A stretch of 64,000 bases of DNA from Vulcanimicrobiota bacterium (GCA_019637395.1 JAHBVR010000015.1:62001-126000), one strand, 5' to 3'; shown: positions 50,047 to 59,392, counted from the first letter of the stretch. Made by a program: numbers and translations. Notes: generated by a model not told the origin, from the sequence alone.

Positions 50047-51150
50047 CTATTGGGCTGGCGGGGCCTGCTGACCGGGTGGCGGGAATTGCGTTCCGCAGTT
50101 GTAACAAAAGCGCGCTCCCGGTTGATTGGGAGCCTGGCACTGCGGGCAGGGCTGCGGTGGCGCCTGGGGCGGGGCCCCGCCCTGAGGCGGATAACCTGGT
50201 TGTTGGGGCGGATATCCTTGGCCCTGGGGTGGGTAACCTGGAGGCGGCGGATAGCCGGGCGGCGGGTAGCCATAGCCCGGTGGCGGATAGCCGTAGCCGG
50301 GCGGCGGATAGCCCATCTGCTGGCCCACCATCTGGCCCATTCCCAGGCCGGCGCCCATCTGCATGGCCATGCCTCCCCCACCCGGGTTCTTGGCCATTTC
50401 CACCATAGCGTTGGCGGCCTGATACTGCATATAGTTGCCCACGCCCAGGGCACCCATCTTGGCCCGCAGACGGAAGGCTTCCTGGATTTCTTCGGGGACG
50501 GAGACGTCCTGGATGAAGAAGTCGATCAGTTCGATACCGAACTTACCGAAGTCGTTGCGCACTTTGATCTTCATGGCCGAGGCCAGTTCCTGAAGTTCGG
50601 AACGGATCTTTGCGTAGGATTCGAAGGTCGTGCCGATCAAATCGTTGAGGTGAGTGCGCAGACTACCCTTCAAGTATTGGTTCAGCGCCTGGGACGTATA
50701 CAGACGCTGCTGGCCCACCAACGAGTTCAGAAAGAGCATCGGCTCGGTAATGCGAATGGAAAAGCTGCCGAAGGCGCGCAACTGCACCCAACCCAGATCC
50801 GGATCCTTGAGATCGATAGGATTCGGGGTGCCCCATTTCAGGTCGGTAAAGACCTTCTGACTGATGAAGTAGACCTCGGCCGCGAAGACGTTGGAACCGC
50901 CCGTAAAACCTTTGATGAAGCCTTCGATGATAGGCAAATTGGCGGTGGTCAGGGTGTGGCGCCCCGGGCCGAAGGTATCCATGGCTTTGCCGTCGCGGAA
51001 AAAGACGGCCACCTGACCCTCGCGCACGGTCAACTGGGAGCCGAGCTTGATGTCGCCGGCGCCGTGCTCGGGCCAGCGGTAAACCATCACATCCGGATGG
51101 GTATCCGGCCATTCGATGACATTGATAACTTCTTTAGCTTTACCGAACAC
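50047..51150 (-). CDS. SPFH/Band-7-like protein with C-terminal zinc ribbon (YdjI-like)
   Basis: 367 residues. The N-terminal 240 follow the YdjI / 'virion core protein' SPFH pattern: EWPDTHPDVMVYRWPEH, a Val-Phe-Phe-x-Asp-Gly strand, GFTGGSN, and the RNDFGKFGIELIDFFIQDVSVPEEIQ helix of SPFH proteins. A Gly-Tyr-Pro repeat linker (285-335) ends in a zinc ribbon (CPQCQAPNQPGARFCYNCG). SPFH proteins organise membrane domains; in Bacillus YdjI works with a PspA protein in envelope stress. Here the gene lies directly after a short PspA-like coiled-coil gene, supporting the same role. Confidence 0.88.
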   Translation of the reverse strand: MFGKAKEVINVIEWPDTHPDVMVYRWPEHGAGDIKLGSQLTVREGQVAVFFRDGKAMDTFGPGRHTLTTANLPIIEGFIKGFTGGSNVFAAEVYFISQKVFTDLKWGTPNPIDLKDPDLGWVQLRAFGSFSIRITEPMLFLNSLVGQQRLYTSQALNQYLKGSLRTHLNDLIGTTFESYAKIRSELQELASAMKIKVRNDFGKFGIELIDFFIQDVSVPEEIQEAFRLRAKMGALGVGNYMQYQAANAMVEMAKNPGGGGMAMQMGAGLGMGQMVGQQMGYPPPGYGYPPPGYGYPPPGYPPPPGYPPQGQGYPPQQPGYPPQGGAPPQAPPQPCPQCQAPNQPGARFCYNCGTQFPPPGQQAPPAQ

Positions 51151-51662
51151 TAACGCACCCCTTTCAACAACCGCTCACGCTCGTCGAGCTTGGAGTCGAT
51201 GGCTCGCACGGCTTTTTCCAGATCCGAGATACGCGCTTTGACGGCGTCCCCTTCGAGGCTGGAGGCCAGGCCTTGGAGGGCCTCCTCGGCGTGGCTCAGT
51301 TCACTGACCAGACTCAGGTCAAACTCGTAAATGCGGTTGAGCTCTTCTTCGTTGACCTGATTGGCGTCGAAGAAACCCGAGTAACCGTGCGCGGCGCTAC
51401 GCATCCGGCCAGCTACGCGATCGATGATATTGTTGACGTCATCGAGCTTGGTCATCAACTTCATTTGACCGGCCTCGAGCAGTTGCTCTTGCGAGTCCTG
51501 CACTTTGCGCTTGAGTTCGCCCAGGCTTTTAGCCATATAGTCGCGCTGCAATTTGTCGGCGTCGCGACGGCGTTCCCGGTCAAGATAGCCCCCGAATCCC
51601 GGGATTTTCCGCGCCAGGGCTTCTATTTTGCCGGCCAGTCCCGCTTCCGTGGTGTGATCCAT
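51150..51662 (-). CDS. PspA-like coiled-coil protein
   Basis: 170 residues from ATG 51662. Almost entirely helical with long heptads (RRDADKLQRDYMAKSLGELKR, RISDLEKAVRAIDSKL), size and layout like the helical hairpin of PspA/IM30/VIPP1 but shorter, without the N-terminal amphipathic helix being obvious. It shares one base with the SPFH gene that follows and is likely its partner in membrane-stress protection. Assignment to PspA is by architecture and context, not by motif. Confidence 0.7.
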   Translation of the reverse strand: MDHTTEAGLAGKIEALARKIPGFGGYLDRERRRDADKLQRDYMAKSLGELKRKVQDSQEQLLEAGQMKLMTKLDDVNNIIDRVAGRMRSAAHGYSGFFDANQVNEEELNRIYEFDLSLVSELSHAEEALQGLASSLEGDAVKARISDLEKAVRAIDSKLDERERLLKGVR

Positions 51663-51747
51663 GCTGTTTCCCCTTTTCCCAAAATGGGTCCGGATTCACT
51701 ATAGTGAACCCAGACGACAGTAAATTTTTACCAGTGAAAGTTCAAGT

Positions 51748-53748
51748 CTAAGGAACAACCTTCTTTTGTAGCCACCTGACCCCTTTCGCGAGCGCCAGCA
51801 GAATCCCGGCGTAGATCCAGCCGAGCAGCAGTCCGAAAGCCGCCCCCATCACGCAGCGAATCAGCGAAACCTGCAGCGGAGTGTGGACGTGGGCAAAGGT
51901 ATCGAAAAGCCCGCACTGGCCGGTGGCGCCGACCAGAATCAGGATGGCGGTGAGTTCTTTCCAGCCCATGCGCAAAGCCAGCGGAGCCAGCAGCATGGCT
52001 GGATGGGCCATCAGGAATTCCTTGAAGCGAGGTCGCACGCCCAGGGTCTGATCGAGCAGCATGCGTAGGTGGCGCTCGGTCTCCATGGATTCGCCCACGT
52101 CGGTGCCGGCCATGTTGCCGGTGCGCATGGTGTAGACCAGGCCACCCACCGCCAGAATGCTCAGTGCGATCAACTGGTAGAGTTTGAGCGGAGCGCCGCC
52201 GATGCCCAGCCAGTGCCGGCGCTGATCCTCGGAAAGGCACCAGAGAGCGGTGATGGCCACCGGCATGAGCACGGTGATGACTTTAACCCCGCGGAAAATG
52301 TCCAGGCCCAGCTTGTAGGTGGTTTCCTGGAGAAAGCAGCTGGCGATCCAGGCGCCGGCCAGACTGATGAGGCTCATGATCAGCCAGGCGTGGCTGGAAC
52401 TCAACAGCGCCTCCAAGTTGGTATCCTTCCCGGCGGCTCGGCGCAGGCGACGGAACTGCGAGATAACGCTGAGGGCGCTCAGGCAGCAGGCCGTGCCCAG
52501 GGCCATCAGGGCCATCCACAGGTGCCGGTTGGCCAGGGCTGCGTTCAGGGCGGCAAAGAGAGTCAAGCTGACAACGATGGGGACGGCGGGCGCCTTCGGA
52601 AAATAATCGAGCACGACCAGCCAGAAGGCAGCCAGCCCGGCCAGAGAGAGCACCGCGATGGCGCCCCGGCTCAACTCAACTTCCGTGGCAAAGGTGTCGG
52701 CCTGGTTGCTGAGACGATCCTCGAGCTGCTTGGAAAGAGCGCTGAAGAAGTTGACGTTGGCGTCTTCAAAGCCTTTGTCCGGGGTCGGGTCATAGGCGTA
52801 GGGACGCAGATAAAGCACGGTGAGATTGCGTTCGCGGGCGGCCAGACTGTACATTTGGGCCACCCGTTCGGGCTTGAGTTTTTCCTGCTGCATCGGCGGC
52901 ACGGTGAAGACCCGCACCGTGTTCAGATGCGAATTACGCACCAGGGTCTCGATGCCTTTTTGCTGGTTGGCCCTGGCCGACTCGATGAAGCCCAGCTTCC
53001 AACCTTTCGCCTGAATGGCGGCGGCGGTGCTTTTGAGCACGTCTTCGTCGGAGTAGCCCACCACTTCATTGGAGGAACCACCGAAAATGATGCCTTCCGG
53101 CCTCTTTTCATGCAGGCGCTCAAAGTAGGCGTTGATGTCGGCGGGCTCGATGGTGGAAGCTTTGTTCTCGGGGCGCAGCCAGATCGAGAGATGCTTGGCC
53201 TGCGCCTGCTTCAAAACCCAATCGGGGTAGCAGATACCGGTGGTCTGCAGGCTACGCAGGGGCAGCCGCACCTCCACCACTTTGGCCCCGGCGATCTTTG
53301 GGGACTTGCTTGAGTCCCAGAGACTGGCTCTACCGGGAAAAGCCTGGTTGATCGCCTGAACCAGTTGTTCCGCGCTCATTTTATCGTTCGGTGACCACTG
53401 CACCAGATAAGTATACTGAGGATTGGGCAGTGGTGGCGTTCCACTTCCCTGCCCCGTGTCAGCACCCAGGGCAATCCCCGAAAAGACGGTGCAAATGCCG
53501 TAGGCCTCTAGTTCATCGACCTTGAGTTCGGTAAAGGCGATGCCCTGAACTCCGGAAAACTCCGGCAGCGCGTCGGTCCAATCGTCGGCTCCTTTGGCCC
53601 GCGAGTACTCCAGCAAGGCATTGTAGTCGATGACCATCTCGACCTTTTTGTGGGCTTCTTCTTGCTTCCAACGCTGGGAATGGCCGTAACAAGCGGCTAG
53701 AAACGAGATGAAGATAAGCAGCCGGAGCAAGTTAGGAATCGGACTCAT
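51748..53748 (-). CDS. DUF5693 multi-pass membrane protein
   Basis: 666 residues: an N-terminal helix, a soluble domain of about 330 residues (TIM-barrel-like, with SVAVTVPP-type segments such as RVFTVPPMQQEKLKPERV), then seven or more membrane helices (from about 355), matching DUF5693. In Firmicutes such genes often sit beside csaB, which links them to cell-wall polysaccharide pyruvylation; no csaB is here. It is 17 bp inside the preceding YcjF-like gene and 85 bp upstream of the coiled-coil gene. The exact role is unknown. Confidence 0.82.
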   Translation of the reverse strand: MSPIPNLLRLLIFISFLAACYGHSQRWKQEEAHKKVEMVIDYNALLEYSRAKGADDWTDALPEFSGVQGIAFTELKVDELEAYGICTVFSGIALGADTGQGSGTPPLPNPQYTYLVQWSPNDKMSAEQLVQAINQAFPGRASLWDSSKSPKIAGAKVVEVRLPLRSLQTTGICYPDWVLKQAQAKHLSIWLRPENKASTIEPADINAYFERLHEKRPEGIIFGGSSNEVVGYSDEDVLKSTAAAIQAKGWKLGFIESARANQQKGIETLVRNSHLNTVRVFTVPPMQQEKLKPERVAQMYSLAARERNLTVLYLRPYAYDPTPDKGFEDANVNFFSALSKQLEDRLSNQADTFATEVELSRGAIAVLSLAGLAAFWLVVLDYFPKAPAVPIVVSLTLFAALNAALANRHLWMALMALGTACCLSALSVISQFRRLRRAAGKDTNLEALLSSSHAWLIMSLISLAGAWIASCFLQETTYKLGLDIFRGVKVITVLMPVAITALWCLSEDQRRHWLGIGGAPLKLYQLIALSILAVGGLVYTMRTGNMAGTDVGESMETERHLRMLLDQTLGVRPRFKEFLMAHPAMLLAPLALRMGWKELTAILILVGATGQCGLFDTFAHVHTPLQVSLIRCVMGAAFGLLLGWIYAGILLALAKGVRWLQKKVVP

Positions 53749-54712
53749 CCTCGGGCTCAGCCAGGTCAGAATCGACGTCCTGCAGGTGCCTGACTACTTC
53801 TTCTTGACTGCGGCGCTTGATCTCGCGCAGCAGCTCTTCTTTGCCGGGCTGCCCGTACTCGTAGTAGAGGCGGCTGCTCTCGCCGATCAGGAAGGTGCCG
53901 CTGTAGGCCAACGTGCCTTTGCTCAGCCAGCCCAAACCGGGCACCATGCGCACCAGCAGCCGGGCCACTCGGCGCCAACCGAAGGAACCGCCGATGACCG
54001 GCCAGAGCTCCCCCATGCGGTCGAAGAAATCCAGGCTGCGAAAGTGCAGAGCCGCCATCAACAGGCACAGGTGGATCTGGGTGGCGGTGATGGCGATGGT
54101 TTCGCCGGTGGTGGCGAAAAAGCGCCAGAGCGTGTTGACCACCGGGATGGGCGGGGCGGCCAGCGTGGAGGCCAGGGCCATGCGAGCGTTACGCGTGGCC
54201 GTGCGGCGGATCATCTGGCGGGCGTAGGAATAGCGCAGGGCCGAGTAGTCTCGGGCCAGGCGCAGAGCCAGCCCGGGAAAAGCCCGTGGCAGGATACGCT
54301 TGAACTTGGGAGCGGGGTTGAGCGGGTCGAGGGCCTGTATTTGGGGTAGCGTGCCGGCCGTGATCTCGGGCAGTTTCGCCTCGATGTTCTCAACAATCCA
54401 GAGACAGGGCACCGAATCGGGGATCTGCTCGGCCTGTTCGCGTAGCAGTTCTAGCGAAGGCAGACTGGAGCCGAGGTGAATCACACAGGCGGTGACCTTC
54501 TCCCAGTCCTCTTTCTCGACCGGCCAGAGACGCTGCTCGACGGGAATTTCCTGAGCCTGGGGATGCAGTTCGCCGAGCCACTGGAGCATGCGCTCGGTAT
54601 CGGAGTGTTCGCCCAGAAAGACCACTTTCACCGGCGTGTCCAGGCGGCGCTGCAGCACATCCAGGGAATACCGCGCCCGATAGATGCGATAGAGCAGGTC
54701 AAGTGTATTCAT
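53732..54712 (-). CDS. YcjF/DUF697-like membrane protein
   Basis: 326 residues. The first 150 are alpha/beta with VVFLGEHSDTERM, like a P-loop-less receiver or GTPase-like fold; residues 160-270 hold ASTLAAPPIPVVNTLWRFFATTGETI and a following helix pair, recalling DUF697/YcjF segments found after GTPase domains. One or two hydrophobic helices. The C-terminus is acidic (DLAEPEDESDS). It overlaps the DUF5693 gene by 17 bp and lies on the same strand, so both probably function together in the envelope. Confidence 0.6.
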   Translation of the reverse strand: MNTLDLLYRIYRARYSLDVLQRRLDTPVKVVFLGEHSDTERMLQWLGELHPQAQEIPVEQRLWPVEKEDWEKVTACVIHLGSSLPSLELLREQAEQIPDSVPCLWIVENIEAKLPEITAGTLPQIQALDPLNPAPKFKRILPRAFPGLALRLARDYSALRYSYARQMIRRTATRNARMALASTLAAPPIPVVNTLWRFFATTGETIAITATQIHLCLLMAALHFRSLDFFDRMGELWPVIGGSFGWRRVARLLVRMVPGLGWLSKGTLAYSGTFLIGESSRLYYEYGQPGKEELLREIKRRSQEEVVRHLQDVDSDLAEPEDESDS

Positions 54713-54729
54713 CGGTCCATGGCTTCCCA

Positions 54730-54755
54730 GAGAGGGCAGGGTTTCCTGCCCTCTC
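54730..54755 (-). other. Stem-loop between serC and the YcjF-like gene
   Basis: GAGAGGGCAGG and CCTGCCCTCTC form a perfect 11-base stem with a four-base loop, 12 bases beyond the serC stop. No T-run follows on either strand, so it may stabilise the serC mRNA end rather than terminate. Confidence 0.5.
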
Positions 54756-54766
54756 CGGGATGTGCT

Positions 54767-55876
54767 CTAACCGTTATTCTTGACGAACTCCTTCATAAAG
54801 CCGACCAGTGCTTCCACGCCCTCGTAGGGGAAGGCGTTGTAGAGGCTGGCGCGCAGGCCACCCACATCGCGGTGACCCTTAAGGCCGTCGAGCCGGGCGG
54901 CTTTGGCTTCCTTGATGAACTTCTTCTCCAGCTCTTCATCGCGCATGCGCCAGGTGACGTTCATAAGGCTGCGGCTCCCCTGCTGGGCGTGCGGCTTATA
55001 GTAGCCGGCGCTGGCGTCCATGTAGTCATAGAGCAGATTGGCTTTTTTCTGGTTGAGTTCATGCATCTTGTCCAGGCCGCCGATATCGTTGAGCAGCCAC
55101 TTCATGACCAGCGACAGGATGTAGATGGTAAAGACGGGAGGGGTATTGTGCATGGAAGCGCCCGCCACCATTTTTTTATAGTCGAGCATGGTATGGTGCG
55201 GTCCGGCCACCTGTTGCTCCAGCATGTCCTTGCGGATAATGACCACGCAGGCACCGGCCGGTCCCACATTCTTCTGGGCGCCGGCGTAAATCAGCGAGAA
55301 CTTCTTCATGTCCAGAGGCCGGTGCATGAAATCCGAAGAGGCGTCGCACACCAGGGGCACGCCGCCGGTCTCGGGATCATAAGGAAATTCGATTCCTTCA
55401 ATGGTCTCGTTGGAAGTCATGTGCAGATAAGCGGCACCGGGGGTGGGCTTGATTTCTGCCTGGGTGGGAACGCGCGAAAATTTTTCGGAAGAGCCGTCCC
55501 AAACGATCTTGACGTCGCCGCATTTCCTGGCTTCGGCGATGGCCTTCTTGGACCAGGCTCCCTGCAGAAGGTAGTCGGCCGACTTTTCCTGATTGAGGAA
55601 GTTGAGCGGCACCATGGAAAATTGCGTGGTGGCGCCGCCCTGGAGAAAGAGCACGGCATAGTCATCGGAAATGCTCAGAAGCTTGCGCATGTCGGCTTCG
55701 GCGCTGCCGATGATGGCTTCAAAAGGTGGGGAACGATGACTGATCTCCAGGATCGAAGCCCCTACGCCGGGCAGGCACAGCAAATTTTCTTGGGCCTCCT
55801 GAAGCACCTTGAGGGGCAAAGTGGCGGGACCTGCCGAGAAGTTGAATACGCGGTCGGATACGGTGGCGGTGGACAT
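54767..55876 (-). CDS. serC: Phosphoserine aminotransferase
   Basis: 369 residues. SerC transfers an amino group from glutamate to 3-phosphohydroxypyruvate, making phosphoserine for serine synthesis. FNFSAGPATLP at the start, LLQGGATTQFSMVP-type phosphate loop (LFLQGGATTQFSM), CDASSDFMHRP and the PLP lysine in YAGAQKNVGPAG all match. ATG 55876 has TTGGAGG six bases upstream. It follows the glycerate kinase gene, 50 bp away, on the same strand; the pair would draw on three-carbon glycerate and serine intermediates. serA and serB are not in the window. Confidence 0.96.
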   Translation of the reverse strand: MSTATVSDRVFNFSAGPATLPLKVLQEAQENLLCLPGVGASILEISHRSPPFEAIIGSAEADMRKLLSISDDYAVLFLQGGATTQFSMVPLNFLNQEKSADYLLQGAWSKKAIAEARKCGDVKIVWDGSSEKFSRVPTQAEIKPTPGAAYLHMTSNETIEGIEFPYDPETGGVPLVCDASSDFMHRPLDMKKFSLIYAGAQKNVGPAGACVVIIRKDMLEQQVAGPHHTMLDYKKMVAGASMHNTPPVFTIYILSLVMKWLLNDIGGLDKMHELNQKKANLLYDYMDASAGYYKPHAQQGSRSLMNVTWRMRDEELEKKFIKEAKAARLDGLKGHRDVGGLRASLYNAFPYEGVEALVGFMKEFVKNNG

Positions 55877-55926
55877 CCGGGCCTCCAAATGTGAGATGTA
55901 GACCGGTGGGTTCTTTTTGCGAACCC

Positions 55927-56973
55927 TTAAGTCCTTGGGTTGAGGAGTACCAACAGGTCGTTCAGGTTGTTGCCGGTGGGGCCGGGATTCCAGACTTCGC
56001 CGCAGCTTTCAAAGTAGCCATAGCTATCCTGTTGGGAGAGATAGCCGGCTGGAGCCGGAAAGGAACCGTCCACGCAGGCACCGGCGCTGGGAGCGGTCCC
56101 ATCTACGCCGTCAGATGCCGCGGCCAGGAACAGGTAGGGCTTGTCACGCAGCCAATCCACCAACGAGGCGGCCAGGTGCTGGCAGCGCCCGCCGCGCCCC
56201 GAGCCGCGCACCCGCAGGGTCACTTCGGCCGAGGCCAGGACCGCTTGCCCTGGAGCCGGCGCCCAATCGTTTTGAATGGTCTCGGCGGCGCTTTCCAAGC
56301 TCCCCAGCAACGGCTCCCGAATCAGGCAATGGTAGCCGTCCAATAAAGCGGCCATCTCCTCGACCAGTCGGCGGCCGTCGGCCAATACTTCGACCGGGTG
56401 CTGGGCGGGCTGGGGTTGGCGCCAGGTCAGCCCGGATCCCACCCACTGAGGCCCCTGCAGCACATCACTAAGTAGCAGAGTCAAACTCGGCCCGACCAAC
56501 CAGTCCAGCAACTGGCCGCCTTTGATGGCCGAGTGGCGAGCCCGTTCTTGATTCATGGCCACGATATCCAGGCCGGCATCCAAAAGTTGCCGCCACTCGC
56601 GCATCCAGGCCTCGGGGTCTTGCGCTTCGGGGCAGACCTCGACCAGGGCGGAAGACCCTCCGCTGATCAGCAACAAAACCGGCTCCGGGCAGGCCACGAA
56701 ACGAGTAAGCAAGCGACCGGCCTGATAGGACCTGGAGCTGATCATGGGATGGCTGGACTCAAACTCGTGTTCGTCCCTGGCGGGATAAGGACTGATCACC
56801 AGGCGCGGCCAGTCCTTGGGGCAGCCATCGACCATGGGCTGAGCGGCTTTGCCGATGGCCGCCACCCGGCCGGGCTGGAAATCTCCCCGGGCCAGCCGCT
56901 TGCGCACCAGGGCGGCCGGATCCAGTCTGCGCACCGCCTGCTCAAAGAGACGGCAAAGATGAGAAGGCCTCAT
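55927..56973 (-). CDS. Glycerate 2-kinase (GckA/GLYCTK family)
   Basis: 348 residues, shorter than the usual 420 or so. The family's short motifs are in order: LISGGSSALVE, LLLSDVLQGPQWVGSGLT, GRGGRCQHLAASL, ASDGVDGTAPSAGACVDG and GPTGNNLNDLLVLL. The enzyme phosphorylates glycerate to 2-phosphoglycerate. Some substitutions (GRCQH where GRNQE is typical) and the shorter N-terminal domain leave activity open. It lies directly upstream of serC on the same strand, so both may serve glycerate-serine interconversion. The start is GTG or ATG at 56973. Confidence 0.88.
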   Translation of the reverse strand: MRPSHLCRLFEQAVRRLDPAALVRKRLARGDFQPGRVAAIGKAAQPMVDGCPKDWPRLVISPYPARDEHEFESSHPMISSRSYQAGRLLTRFVACPEPVLLLISGGSSALVEVCPEAQDPEAWMREWRQLLDAGLDIVAMNQERARHSAIKGGQLLDWLVGPSLTLLLSDVLQGPQWVGSGLTWRQPQPAQHPVEVLADGRRLVEEMAALLDGYHCLIREPLLGSLESAAETIQNDWAPAPGQAVLASAEVTLRVRGSGRGGRCQHLAASLVDWLRDKPYLFLAAASDGVDGTAPSAGACVDGSFPAPAGYLSQQDSYGYFESCGEVWNPGPTGNNLNDLLVLLNPRT

Positions 56974-57029
56974 TTCATAAAAAAAGACCCACCGTCTCTC
57001 GACAGCGAGCCTTTCTCGAAGGGTGAGTT

Positions 57030-57590
57030 CTACCAGCGACCGTCGCGGATGCGGTAATCCGGACGGGGCTGATCGAAGTGGCCCTGGTCCTTGGAACTGT
57101 AGGTGCCCTGGACATCACGATAGCCGTTCCGGCTATTGGTATGCCAACGCTGCCAGGCGCCATTCATGTACTCGCCGTGGTAAGCCTGACCGACTTCCCA
57201 AACATGTCCTGTCGTATCGATGTGCACGGGGATGTTCATGGCCTGGCAGGCTGCTTGCATGTCTACGAAAGTGCCGCCACCGAAGCGGGTGGTGGGGAGC
57301 TTGCCGCCCAGCGACTCGACCTGCAACTGGAAAGGACTGCCTTTGGGGCTGCCTTGGCTGCTCAAATACCAATTTTTGACGTTGTGACGGCGCGGCAAGC
57401 CCAGGGCCTTGCCGAAGGATTCGACGTTGACCCAGGGGCGATCGCCGATCAACTGCCAACGTCCTTCGTAAATTCTACCGTCGATGCGAATCTCACTGTT
57501 GTTTCTTTCAAGCCAGCCGGCCGAAGAGGTGCCCGTCAAAGAAGCAAAGAGGGCAGCTCCTGCAAGGACCGAAAATGTAAATCTCTTCAC
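57030..57590 (-). CDS. Secreted protein with copper amine oxidase-like N-terminal (stalk) domain
   Basis: About 186 residues from GTG 57590 (a GTG ten codons upstream is the alternative; AAAGGAG lies 12 bases before the chosen start). Signal peptide KRFTFSVLAGAALFASLTGTSSA. Residues 45-140 match the two-strand-helix pattern of the copper amine oxidase N-terminal domain (RPWVNVESFGKALGLP... and TFVDMQAACQAMNIPV), a small surface domain common in Firmicutes-like secreted proteins. The C-terminal 50 residues are polar with repeated Tyr/Arg. Exported; no enzyme activity suggested. Confidence 0.75.
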   Translation of the reverse strand: MKRFTFSVLAGAALFASLTGTSSAGWLERNNSEIRIDGRIYEGRWQLIGDRPWVNVESFGKALGLPRRHNVKNWYLSSQGSPKGSPFQLQVESLGGKLPTTRFGGGTFVDMQAACQAMNIPVHIDTTGHVWEVGQAYHGEYMNGAWQRWHTNSRNGYRDVQGTYSSKDQGHFDQPRPDYRIRDGRW

Positions 57591-57718
57591 GTGGATAGAG
57601 ACTCCTTTCACTACACTCACCTTTTAATGGATGTGTTCGCCGAGGCGTTCGTCAATCCGGTTTCCATCCCTTCCCTTCGGCTCCGGAAGGGCGAAAAAGA
57701 GGATAGTTCAAGGAATTT

Positions 57719-59392
57719 TTGAATGGAATTCAAGTTTTGCTGAACCTCCAGCTGCTTTCCGACCCACGTCTTTTATTCGTGGTAGTGATTTCCGGCGTCG
57801 TCTCGATGCTGGGAAGTTTGAACATCGCCTCACGACCGGCGGCGGTGATCACCGGCAAGGTGGCGCAAGCGACCACCATCTCCTCGATCTTCTTCATGGT
57901 CAGCCGGCTGGCCAACATGTTCTACCTGCCCTTGATGGCCGGCTTCGTGGGCGAGGCGGTGCGCACCGGCGATACCTCTCAGTTGCTGCAGCAAATCCAA
58001 CTGGTGGTCTTCGGCTCGGCGCTCGGCAGCCTGGCTTCCTGGGTGCTCTTGCCCAACTTCATCAACCTGTTCTGCTATCTGGTGGAGCAACTCAACTCCC
58101 AGGGCATCAAAAGCTTTATTCTGCCCGGCGTCTGGCTGGCGGCTCTGAAGAGGTTCGTGCAGCGCTATCCGTTGCGGGCCCGCCTCGGCCACCTGGCCGG
58201 CATCCCGGTCGGCTTCCTTGTGTTCAACGTCTTCGCCACGGCCGTTTGGACCATCGGCGCCTTGAGCGCCGTTTACTGCAGCGGCGCCAATCCGGAGTAC
58301 AGCAGCACGGCGCTGCTGCTGTCCGGCCTGGTGAACGCCTTCGCCGCCATCGCTTTTTCCGTCTGGGTCGATCCTCAAGCCGCCATCATCACCACCGGAG
58401 TCATCAAAAAAGAGCGTGCTCCAGAACAAGTCTATGCCGCCGCTCTGCACCTGGGGTTGGGCAACTTCATCGGAGGGCTGCTGGGCTTGCTGGTGCTGCA
58501 TGCCGGCATTTTCGTGATCATGAAGGCAACCGTGGCCATCGGCGCGGGCGGTGCTCACATGGCGGGCGGGATCTGGATGATCGTGGCCCTCAACGCCGGC
58601 CTGACGGTGCTCGCCTCCACCACCTATGCCTCGCGCGTGTCGGCGGTGGTGACGCGCAACGTGGCCGTGGCCCTGGCGGTCTACAACCTCTTTTTCTTGA
58701 TTACCCGACTCTCTCAACAATTCTACAGCCCGCTGCTGGGCTCCACCGCCGACCATCTGGTCAAGGAAAATCAGGTGGAACAACTGGAAGCCCTCTTCCG
58801 CTGGGTGCTGGCCGGCGCCAGCCTCGGGTCGTTCCTGGGCTTATTGTTGCTGCCGACCTTCGTGGAAATCATCAATCAGGCGATCCGTCAGATTGACCGC
58901 CATCAATCAGTGCCCAAAGTGCTGGCCCTGTGCTTGCTGCCCAAGCACTGGCCGGCCATTCTCTCCTGCTTGCGGCCTCCCGGCCTGCTGGGGGTGCGGC
59001 TCAGCGACGCCCGTAAAATTCCCTGGTTCTTTCTGGTGGGCAATGTGCTGGTGCTCTCGATTCACTCGATGGGGACCATGGCGGCCATCTGTGCCGGCGC
59101 TCAATTGCACAGCAACCCGGGCGCCGCTCGTTCGGCCACCCTGCTTTCGAGTGTGGTCAATGGAATGGCCACCATCATGCTCAGTCTGGTGGTCGATCCG
59201 ACTCTGGCCGGGATCACCGACCAATGCGCTGAGGAAACTCGTGATGCCGGACACATCCGGGCAGCCGCCGTGTTTTTGCTGGCCGGAATGTTGCTGGGCA
59301 CGCTGATCTCGCAAATTATATTCACGCCTGCCGTCTGGTTCATCAAATTCTGCGCCGTCGATCTCATCCACGTGCTGCGAGCAGTAAAATAA
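57719..59392 (+). CDS. Duplicated Amj-like (DUF2837) membrane protein, putative lipid II flippase
   Basis: 557 residues, about 14 membrane helices. Amj (YdaH) proteins of about 270 residues have the pattern ASR, VSRLANMFYLPL and VD(P)xxAxI; here the pattern appears twice, with SIFFMVSRLANMFYLPL and later NLFFLITRLSQQFYSPLL, and VDPQAAIIT and VDPTLAGIT near the ends of the halves. So the gene is a tandem duplication and fusion. Amj replaces MurJ in flipping lipid II in Bacillus; whether the double form does this is unknown. TTG 57719 has AAGGAA upstream. No other cell-wall gene is adjacent. Confidence 0.8.
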   Translation: MNGIQVLLNLQLLSDPRLLFVVVISGVVSMLGSLNIASRPAAVITGKVAQATTISSIFFMVSRLANMFYLPLMAGFVGEAVRTGDTSQLLQQIQLVVFGSALGSLASWVLLPNFINLFCYLVEQLNSQGIKSFILPGVWLAALKRFVQRYPLRARLGHLAGIPVGFLVFNVFATAVWTIGALSAVYCSGANPEYSSTALLLSGLVNAFAAIAFSVWVDPQAAIITTGVIKKERAPEQVYAAALHLGLGNFIGGLLGLLVLHAGIFVIMKATVAIGAGGAHMAGGIWMIVALNAGLTVLASTTYASRVSAVVTRNVAVALAVYNLFFLITRLSQQFYSPLLGSTADHLVKENQVEQLEALFRWVLAGASLGSFLGLLLLPTFVEIINQAIRQIDRHQSVPKVLALCLLPKHWPAILSCLRPPGLLGVRLSDARKIPWFFLVGNVLVLSIHSMGTMAAICAGAQLHSNPGAARSATLLSSVVNGMATIMLSLVVDPTLAGITDQCAEETRDAGHIRAAAVFLLAGMLLGTLISQIIFTPAVWFIKFCAVDLIHVLRAVK

